Assembly (NCBI GenBank): GCA_051294375.1
Contig: CM119268.1
Coordinates: forward strand, 2,005,486 to 2,069,485
DNA length: 64,000 nt
Source: Paraspadella gotoi
Taxonomy: Eukaryota > Chaetognatha
Direction of reading: 5' to 3'
Shown here: piece after piece, positions 20,301 through 29,115 of the stretch
Layout of the letters: every line of letters starts with the position of its first letter
How positions within the stretch are numbered: position 1 is the stretch's first letter
The notes under the pieces: generated by a model
Seen by the model: only the letters and a program-made list of their open reading frames with translations
Database searches by the model: none
What the model was told of the DNA's origin: nothing
Made by a program: the position numbers and the translations under genes

Positions 20301-23300
20301 CATGTTAGATACTACTTCTTGTGCAAGAGCAGTCAAATCATTGAAAGCCTTGTGTTGCAACTCCATTTCTTTTTCAATCATTTGAAGTTTCTTTACTTGT
20401 TCAATAACAACAGAAACTTCCTCTATATCCTCATCGTTCATAGCCTTTAGAATAATTTGTTTATTCTCCAACCACCCAGAAAAATCCTTTTCGTCAACTT
20501 CAAACTGTTGCCATTTAACAATTATTTGCTGCAATCTAGCCCACCGATCCTCCGCCCATTGACAAACCCTTGCCCAACGTCCACCAAGCATCTCGAGTTT
20601 TTTTTCTAGGGCCGCGCACGCCCCTTCCGAGTTAGATTCATCGACAACAACCACAAGATTTTGTAGAGAATCCACCTTTCTTTGTTGTTCCATTATATCA
20701 TTTTGCAAAACTTTCAAACCATCCATCTCTTCTTGGAGAACATCCAGAGAATTGGCGATGGGACCCAGCAACTTAATTCTACTCTCAATGGCTTCCAACC
20801 ACTTTTCCAACTCATCCAACTGAGCTTGCTGAAGATCCATTAACGTTTCGTGTAGTTTGCTTTGACGTTCCATAGCTTTTACCCTTAGGTCTTCCCAACG
20901 CGAATTCAAAAGGGACATTTGAATTCGTATTTCATTTTCTTCCTCCTCCGCTAATTTTCCAACAAAGATCAGCTGAAAAAGTAGTTAATCATTATCAAAA
21001 AATTGGGATACTATTTAGATAAATATCTAATTTATTATGAAGAAATTTCCTTCAAACCTCCAAGAAGTCTGCCAAAGTACCTGAGATCCTTCTTGTAAAA
21101 CGCTCCCAACGTGGTTCTGATGGTCCGTCAATTGCATCATAAAGTCTTCGTGAGTATGAAATTGATCTTTGACCATGAGAACATTATCGGCTATGGCATC
21201 GGCGGCCCCGAATCGCTCCTCGGCGTCGAGAAGCCACGCCAGGACCGCCTCGAGCTCTGATTGATAATTTTCGAGAGTGTGCCCTCCGAGGTCCTCGTCG
21301 TCCGAAGCTCCAGCACCGAAAAGCTCTTCATCAGATTCGTCGCTGCAGCTGTTGGCAGCGCTGTTGCTCCGCGTCACCTGCAAGAATGATTTTTTTACAA
21401 AAATGAACCCCACAGAATCCCATCAAAACAATGTTGCCAAGCCCAATAAGGACTCACCTTCGCGGCGCTACGTCCCGAAGGCTGCGATCCTCTTTTCACG
21501 ACCATCACTTCCCGAGTTTCAACTTTGCGCTTCGACTGAGATATGACGGAGCGTTCCGCTTCAGAGGCATCGCCGGTCGACTTCGAAGCAATGTTTTCGT
21601 CGGGCTCCTCGACCGACAACGACTCGTCTTCCTCGGTGTCTAAAGGGGAAAGGAGTTAAGTAGTTACGGAGACCGCACGAGGGGGGAAAGCTTACTCCCT
21701 TCACTTACCTTGTGAGTCGCCCGCTGGCAATTGAAAATCTGAATCGGGAAATCGACGTGAGGCAATGCCTAAATAATTAACAAGTAACGAGAAAAAAAGT
21801 CGCAGCGCTTGCAATTAATTGAAGAGTGACTACCGTGTAGACACATTTGAATCCGACAATGTTTTAAATAAACAACCAGTCTCGGTGTCATTCTGTTCGT
21901 TTTTCCAAGCTCTTTTTAACTAAAAAAGTTTTATTTAAAAAAAAAACTTTTTCGCCCGAGCCAGGGGTGTTAAAGAGCCAAAATATCGAATTTCACCTTT
22001 TATGAGTATTTTTTAGCTTTTTTCAGTAATTTTTTAAATATAATTATCATTAATCATGTTAATTACTAATGATAATGCTTTCAAATTATCATATTTAACT
22101 ATTTTTAAAACATTCATTCACAAAAAATATTAGTTTAGGGCTTAAGCCAGGGGTGTTAAAGAGCTAAAATTTCTAAATTGTCTTTTTTAATATTTTCAAA
22201 TAATAATTTATTATTTTTTTAAGGATTACATATTTTAATCATGATAATAAAAATATTTGAAAATTTTAAATGGTTTTTTAAGTTAATTAACATAGTTAAT
22301 TAATTTTTTATAATTAAAAGCATTAAAAACTATTATGACCTATTTTTAAAAAGTTTTTTTTTAAAGATTCATCTTAAAAACAAAGCAATTCATAAAATTT
22401 TTTAATCATATAATGAAATTGTTACAACAAAAATATAATTATTCAAATGATATCCACTATCCAGATTTTATGCGATATCGCATAGAAAATAATAATTTTG
22501 TTAATTAACTAAAACTAATGTTCTAGTTATGGCAATTTTAGCAAAATTAGGGTAAGGGTTAGTGTTTGTTTTAACATTTGAGGTAATTGTAATTCAGGTT
22601 GAATAAGTAAAAGTGAGCATTATGATCAACAAAGTTGTTGTAGTTATACCCAACTGGAAAGTTACAGATGGGAAAAGTTTTATGGGCGATGATAGGTTCA
22701 AGGTTCATGCTTGGCCTTGGATGCAAAGCGGAGGTTATGGCTACGGGAGGGACTTACGTGGGATGCTAGGATAGAAATGATTTATACTTTAATTAAAAAT
22801 TTTAATTTAGACTTTAGAAAAACTTTTTTTCATAAAAAAATATTTGTTAACATATTCATTGTTTGATCCTTTCTTTTTTGTTGTTTTTAGAGATTACAAA
22901 GAAAATTTAATGAATTTGTTAACAATGATAAAAATAAAATTATTAACAAATTTATTAAATTTTTTTGTTAACATAAATTTTTTTTATAAATCTAAAAATG
23001 CAATAAACAAGTTCAACACAATTTTATAATTTCAACTTGTTAATAATTTGCTAATCAAGTAAATTAATTAACAATTAATAATATTATTATATATTAAAAT
23101 AGTATTAAATTAATTTATAAATTAATTTAAATATATGAATCGGACGATAAGAGGTAGTTATTTTTAATTAATCTTTTATAAATCTTAACTTTCTTTTCCT
23201 TGTGTTTTTAGATTTAGTGAGAAAAACAAAACTTTGTTAAACAATTATTTAATGAAAAAAGTAAAAAACAATTATTTTTTTAAAAATTATTGTATATTAA

Positions 23301-26021
23301 AGAAAAATTATTTTATTTAATAACAAAATATTTGTATATAGAGTTAAACCAAACTATTACTCTTATCCGTACAAAATCCGTACAAAAAGATATCATTTTT
23401 TAAATTATTTTTTAAATAAATTTATATAGTATAAAGTAAACATTTTTTTATAGTAATATCCGAATATTATTTAAATAATTTTATCTTATAACAATTATAT
23501 TTTGTGATTAAAAGTTAAAATTAATTGCTTTGGATCATAGAAGTTTTTGATTAACTTAAAGCTGTGGTAAGTCGCCTAAAAGCATTTAAAGATATCAAAT
23601 ATTTTCATTACCATTATTAAAATAAGTTATCTTTAAAAAATAATAAATTAAAATTTATAAATATTAAAAAAAAATATTTAAACATTTTAGCTCTTCAACA
23701 CCCTTGGCTTAAGCTAAAAACTAATATTTTTTTAATGAATGGTTTTAAAAACAGTTAAATAGGATAAATTAAAATCATTATCAGAAGTAATTAACTTGAT
23801 TAAAGATTATTATATTAAAAAATTAACTGGAAAAAGGGAAAAAATACTAAAAAATGGTGAATTTCCATATTTTGACTCTTCAACACCCCTAGCTCGGGCG
23901 AAAAAGTTTTTTTTTTAAATGAAACTTTTTTACTAAAAATTTTAACTAAAAATTTTAGTTAAAAAGAGCTTGGAAAAACGAACAGAATGACACCCAGACT
24001 GGTTATCTAATTAAAACTTTGTCGGATTCAAATGTGTCTACTACCGTGTACATAAAAATTAGGAATGATTTCGTTTTTGCACACGTTGAGTAATGAGTAT
24101 TAAACTATANNNNNNNNNNAGTAACGAGAAAAAAAAGTCGCAGCGCTTGCAATTAATTGAAGAGTGAACAGGTGAAATTAAGAATTAGGAATGATTTCGT
24201 TTTTGCACACGTTGAGTATTAAACTATAGTCTACTGTATAATATAAGGAGTATAGAACTGACCTGAAAAAAGTACATGAGGTACATCATGATCGACTTCT
24301 TGTCGGGATTGTTCGCCGCCACGTCCTCGACGTCGAGCAGACGCTCGATACCAAACTCCGTCTCGGCGAGAATGAAGGCGTGCTCGAGCCGCTGAACGTG
24401 AGAAGAAGAGACAATTTTTCTCAACAAAAAAAAAAAAACAAAAAAAACCAAAAAAAACAAGGCGACAAAACAAACCCCCCCCCCAAAAAAAAACCGATTG
24501 ATGATTGGGATTTCAACTATCTCGCCTGACCTGTTCCTTCGTCATCCCCAGTCGAACGTCGTCGAATGAGAACAAGGAAGGTTTGAATTTGTGAATAAGT
24601 GCGTTGAAGGCCAAACCCGAAGTCCAGGAAGACGTCAAGTTACGAACGTTAACTCCTGCGAAACAAGGTAAATACAATTGATGGGTTAGATTTATATTTA
24701 GATTTATATTTTAGATTTATACCTGGGTATTCCATCGTACATTGATGACACCAGGAGAGCAAAGTCCTTTCCATACTCGTTTGATGTAAATTGGACATGA
24801 CGTCTTTCAAAATCCCCTAATAAGAAAAAAAAAAGTCCTGGTAAATCTTATTCATTAAACGTTTTAATAAACGAAAATTAGTTTTTAATTATACGTGAAA
24901 TAAATACAGAAAATACCGATTTTGATAGAACAAAGAAAAATTTAAAAAATTTTCGCTTATCGCCCATACTATGATCTATATTTTGATATTTCAAATCAAA
25001 GCTGGAGTAATTGAAACTTTACTTACCTTTACTTGATAGTGTAAAATCATAGCCCAAACAAGTCCAAGGGTTAATTTTGAATTTCCGTCCACAATATCGT
25101 TGGAAGATATATTAATGAATTTCACACCTTTAAAAAATTTTTTTTGAAATGTCAATTGAAAAAAAGTTTTATGACGTACAGTTAATGAAAGAAGTACAAA
25201 AGAATACAAGTAAAAGAGTTTTTATTGATATAACGCTTTTTCTCATAATTACCTTTGCTTTCCAAAACTCCAATAACTTTGTTAATATTGTTCAAATGAT
25301 GTACACGCATTTTTCCTTTCTCTGGTTTTAACTGAGCTCCACTGACTATTTCCAACAACTTTAGCAACGTTTCCCCACTCCTCAGGTCCATAAAGAGATC
25401 GTAAACCACCATACCTAATGGAAAGAAAAATTTTCCAAATCCTCTTCCACTTCCGCATTTCCCGAGTTTTAAACAGATTCCTTCTTCTTCACACATACCC
25501 ACGCTCCCTCCACTAGTGAGTTGATTATTGACCCATTTGGTGAAAGTTTTTTTCTGCACATCCTCGCGTTCGAAGGTTTTCTCCCTGATTAAGTCCTGCA
25601 AAGTTAGGAAACATTGATTTAGGTACATGATATCCAGATTTAGTTTAGGTTAAAGACTTTTATAAAGTTAAAGGAACAAGAATGAGGTTACTGGGTATGT
25701 GGGTATAAATACCATGCAGGAGGCATATAATTTTATCGACTCCACAAATACATTCAAAACCTATCTGGTAAAAAAAACCAAAACCAACAACTAGCAACGA
25801 AACGTGCTTAATGGGAACTTGAATTTTAAAAAAACCAACACGTTTCTCTCACCTGCGACGGATCAATAACCTGGAAAAACCACAACTCATTTTTCAATAA
25901 ATGATTACGTATTAAATTGAAGCTCTTGAAGACCGACCTGAATGTGTGAACCTTCATGTTTTTCTTTGTCCTCTGTGTCCTTAGAGGACAAGGCACTTTC
26001 GGAATAAACTGGCGCCGCCAT
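11317..26021 (-). CDS. Dys: Dystrophin (full-length type, 14 recognised coding exons, ~3,616 aa)
   Basis: This protein links cortical F-actin to the membrane dystroglycan/syntrophin complex. Exons: 25938-26021, 25853-25870 (18 nt), 25499-25595, 25253-25414, 25027-25127, 24723-24817, 24531-24655, 24263-24391, 21709-21768, 21458-21639, 21081-21377, 12282-20972, 11775-12220, 11317-11680. Two CH domains (residues ~40-262; [15 protein letters not shown] opens CH1) bind actin. A long spectrin-repeat rod follows. The WW domain is at ~2955-2986 ([20 protein letters not shown]), then the EF-hand block, the ZZ zinc finger at ~3213-3261 (C-N-A-C ... C-L-R-C ... C-Q-N-C), and the C-terminal coiled coil ([13 protein letters not shown]). 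The length matches human dystrophin (~3,685 aa). Two anomalies: exon 24723-24817 carries one extra base near 24780 compared with the other copies, and the 60-nt exon 21709-21768 starts in one frame (ALPHVDF) and leaves in another. Both look like base errors, although a missed exon could explain the second. Confidence 0.93.
12282..20972 (-). other. Dys: Giant dystrophin exon (8,691 nt)
   Basis: One uninterrupted open frame encodes about 2,897 residues: nearly all spectrin repeats, the WW domain, the EF-hand block and the ZZ finger. The acceptor is TTTTTCAG just before [12 protein letters not shown] and the donor is CAG|GTAAGT after ASQLAQ. The rod part is clearly AT-rich, while the flanking small exons (11317-12220 and 21081-21768) are GC-richer. 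Vertebrate dystrophin splits this region into dozens of exons. Confidence 0.9.
21838..24040. mobile_element. Fold-back DNA transposon with 8-bp target duplication
   Basis: A 2,203-bp AT-rich element lies in the dystrophin intron between exons 24263-24391 and 21709-21768. It begins TAGACACATTTGAATCCGAC and ends with the reverse complement of the same sequence. The two arms stay alignable for several hundred bases, making most of the element a hairpin. It is flanked on both sides by CTACCGTG (21830-21837 and 24041-24048), a perfect 8-bp target-site duplication. Each arm repeats the motif CAGGGGTGTTAAAGAGC-like twice, about 184 bp apart (left arm near 21962 and 22146), which resembles hAT-type termini. 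No transposase ORF is present, so it is non-autonomous. The 8-bp duplication fits hAT or P-like families; the family is undecided. Confidence 0.87.
24110..24119. other. Assembly gap (10 N)
   Basis: Ten Ns. The sequence on the left (right flank of the transposon) and on the right (24120-24230) share GGAATGATTTCGTTTTTGCA and TATTAAACTATA, so the gap joins two versions of the same locus rather than spanning missing DNA. Confidence 0.95.
24120..24230. repeat. Second allele of the transposon target site (apparently unoccupied)
   Basis: 24120-24168 repeats the left flank of the transposon (21784-21829, including GTCGCAGCGCTTGCAATTAA). It then passes, through about 15 divergent bases, straight into the right flank (ATTAGGAATGATTTCG) with no element between. 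This is what an empty allele or haplotype would look like, placed in tandem with the occupied one. Confidence 0.7.
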
Positions 26022-26437
26022 TGAGGAAGAAGAATATCAGAAGGCGAATTCTAAAGAAAAGAGGAGGTTAAAAATAAACTTAACAAAATTTAAATATTTT
26101 GTTAAAAAAGAAGTTGAGTTAACTTAATCTGAGACATTAACACCCTGCAATTTAATGGTGGCCAATCGACATTAGAGGTCTTTACGCAGATGGTCACCAA
26201 ACCGAGATTTTACGATAATGAATTTTGACAGGCTCTTAACGAATGAACCGACCACTGGACTGACAACAGATGCTTCTCAAGAGTGAGAGAGACTCCGAGA
26301 GAGAGAGAGAACATCTCTCGAGATTCCTTCGGATAATCGGTTACTTTCGATGGCTCAGATTGATAAGACAAAACTCAATTTCGGCCCTTAACTTCGGCGG
26401 CGACGACGACGATTACGACTTTCGACGAAAAACTTAC

Positions 26438-26509
26438 TCAGTGAAAAGGAAGATTTCGTTGTTGGGTTACAAAGCAAGCAGGGAGCCTCACCATGGCTGC
26501 GAATTCGAC
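26438..26509 (-). other. Candidate dystrophin 5' UTR exon with a uORF
   Basis: On the minus strand a long T run and CAG acceptor border a 72-nt segment that ends at a GTAAGT donor. It contains GCAGCCATGG (a good start context, ATG at 26494) opening an 18-codon frame. The frame reads MVRLPACFVTQQRNLPFH and stops at the last base before the donor. Splicing to the acceptor at ~26050 would place it in the dystrophin 5' UTR. Inferred from splice motifs only. Confidence 0.4.
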
Positions 26510-27111
26510 CTGAAAAAAAAAGAGCAGATATCGATGTGAATTTTTTTGTTATTCGCTTCGGCGTTGTTATTCGATGCGTTAAGGGTCGAGGAGCTACGTG
26601 TGAAAAATAAATTTTTAAGTCGATCGAAGTTTACTTTACAGACTAACAAAAGCATTATGCGGAATAGGGTATATTTTATACCAATTAGATTTCAAAAAAA
26701 GGAGGAAATGTTTTTCGGTCAAGTCAAAATCTTCTATTTAGTAAAAAAAATTGGATCAATAACGAAATGAATTTTTGAAGTAATAACGAGTAATAATAAA
26801 AATACTTCAATCGGCATATAATTTCATTCAATATCTTTTTTGAAATACGCGATAAAGTTGGTGCTGATTAAACCGCGCACGCACACACGCAAGGGAGAGA
26901 GAGAGAGAGAGAGAGAAATATGTTACTAATCAAATTGTTTTTATAGCGGAAAAGAACTAGAAAGCGGGAGTAGTTCGAGCACGGATCGTACATACATTTC
27001 GAAATAAAGTTCGCAGGTATTTTGGTTTGAAAAAGAAAAAAAAAACCAACAAAAAAATTACTTTTGTTAAAAACGAGGAAATATTTACGACGTTGCGATT
27101 CACGGGCGCGA

Positions 27112-27160
27112 CGAGCGAAGGGACGAAGGGACGAAGGGACGAAGGGACGAAGGGACGAGG
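27112..27160 (+). repeat. Minisatellite, 8-bp unit GACGAAGG
   Basis: About five tandem units of GACGAAGG. The same tract recurs in the duplicated blocks with different unit counts (about 31520-31563 and 37815-37857 inverted). Confidence 0.85.
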
Positions 27161-28268
27161 TAGCGGCGGTAAGTGCGGCGGTCGGCGGGTAAGGGAAGAC
27201 CGAGGTGAAGGGGCTGAGCGCTTTATGATCTGACTCGAGAATGATCGGATCGCCCTGAGAGCTGGATGTCAGACCCACTCCTGGTTGAACCGGGCAGAGA
27301 ATCGAAGAGGACGAAAAATACTCTTCTCCTCCAACTCTTCGAAACTGGACGGGAGTGAGCAACGGGAAGAGAGGAGAGGGCATAAACGGAGTATTAGTAT
27401 TAGTACGCATTAAGGAAAAAAAAAAAGAGAAATTAAGTGTATAAAAAATGATAACGAAATAAATCACGCAGCAATAAAAGATGGAGAGCGATAACTTTTT
27501 ATCTCTCTCTCTTTCTCTCTCCCCCCCTAAATTTTTTTTTGGGGTTGTGATTCGCATCGTATCGAAGCGATGAAGAGATTTTCTGACCCCGAGAAATTAA
27601 CCTCTTTCGCTTTTTTCGTTGGCATCGAAAGGAGAAGATTTATTCGTCGTCGGCCGTAAACATTAACGATCAAGGGTTCCCAGTTTTTGTTTATAAACGC
27701 GCGACGGAATTAATCGCGCCGCTTAACAAAAAAAAAAACGTAGGAATTCAAAAACTTTCTTTTGTTGTTGTTTAAATAAATCTGGGAGGGCCTCAAAATT
27801 GACCTCGATCGCAACTCGAGCCATCTAGTGGCTAATCCTCACAACCCCCTCCAAAAAAAAAGTAGTTCAATCAGTTTCGTAGTTAACCCAGTTGGAGTGG
27901 GGGGGGGGTGTACTCTGCCCGGAAGAGAAAGGACAGAAAACGAAATTCTTCGAATTCGTTGGGATTTTTTCGAGAGTCGAGAGAAGAACCTCGAGGCGGC
28001 CAAAACTTTTTTCTTTCCCCCTCGCTTCTCCCGCCAGCGTCTCTCCCCCCTCTTTCTCCCCCCCCCCGCGATCCCCGGTTCGAGGAAACGAATTCGTAAT
28101 CGACAGAAAAAAAAAAACCCACAAAAAACAAACGCGAGGATTTAAAGAAATCGGTTTTGAATTACCCCGTTTCTAGTATGAACACCAGCGCTCTTGTTGG
28201 ATTTCGAAATTTGAAAAAAATTTTGGGGCGAGACACCGAACTTATTTTCTTTTAATTTGGAAATAATA

Positions 28269-28391
28269 TTACTGCACTAGTTGGTGAAGTTCGTCATCGT
28301 CTTCCGTCTTTTGAGTCGCTTCTTCGCGTTCAATTTTCTGTTGTCTCACAAATACCAGCCTTGGCCAATGGCCATTTGCAATTGTTGCCAT
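28269..28391 (-). other. Unexplained 40-codon ORF
   Basis: The frame starts MATIANGHWPRLVFVRQQK and ends in an acidic stretch, DDDELHQLVQ, then stop. The composition is less repetitive than the surrounding DNA. It recurs in copies 2 and 3, where indels alter the stop in copy 2. A stop codon lies directly upstream in frame. It could be a terminal exon of an unrecognised gene or chance. I assign no function. Confidence 0.15.
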
Positions 28392-29115
28392 CAACTAATT
28401 ACTGTCAAAGGAGTTTTATCGAAGACGTCTAAATAACAGATTACGGTTACCAGCAGCTTGTACCAAGACAAAGATTATAGGTGAAGCCTAAAAATCTCAA
28501 GAAACTAAAAAAAAAACTTTTCTCGAGCCAAGACCGGAAGATGATTCTATTAGGCCTAATATCCGTTATCTTACGGCCTTGTCAAAAGCTAAAAGCTAAG
28601 CACCAAGAGATAATAAATGCATTAGACGTAAACACAACCAGCTTCCTTTCTATTTTTTTTCCCCTTCCGCCTGTTTTTTTTTTTTTTTTAAATTCAAAAT
28701 CAAACTTTGACCCCCCCCTCCGTTTTTAAGGTTCGAACTGAAGATTTTTAATCGAGTCAATTCCCATCAAAATAAATTCAAACGAAAAAGATAACGCGGA
28801 GAAAAAGAAGAACTATAAAAAATTTAGTTATTTGTCGAAATATATTAAAAATCTACTTTTTGTTTATTACTGGGCTGGACGAGCACGAATAGTTTTAAAC
28901 GAAATTCATCGTAAAAAAAAAAATGAGAAAAATTTTTTGAAAAAGATTTGATTCAAATTTGAGAAAGAGACGAACGCTGAGGAGAGACGAGGATAACGAT
29001 TTTTTTTAGGAGAGTGAGAGAAGTTGGGATGTTCGAGGGCGAAAAACTCTCCAACACAAAAGCAAAGATCCAAAAGAATGTCATGGAAAAGACATGCATG
29101 AAGAGTAAAAGAAGT

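Larger units (their letters stand above)
26050..29112. other. Dystrophin upstream region (copy 1)
   Basis: About 3 kb 5' of the dystrophin coding start. The coding exon is preceded by an acceptor (TTTCTTTAG at about 26050) and a short 5' UTR. The region holds a candidate non-coding exon (26438-26509), a GA dinucleotide run at about 26889-26915, an 8-bp minisatellite near 27115, and homopolymers (for example near 27899 and 28680). A Pro/Ser-rich open frame on the minus strand (starting near 27411) begins MRTNTNTPFMPSPLFPLL. It lacks homology I recognise and is probably UTR or promoter DNA. Confidence 0.55.

Noticed and set aside
24110-24224. Missing DNA of unknown length at the first N-gap
   Set aside because: Both sides carry the same sequence and the inverted copy reads through without a gap, so nothing appears to be missing.
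26868-27557. 229-codon minus-strand frame (MRITTPKK...; internal MRTNTNTPFM)
   Set aside because: It runs through homopolymers, the GA repeat and the minisatellite, shows no domain and has no matching splice sites. Treated as upstream non-coding DNA.
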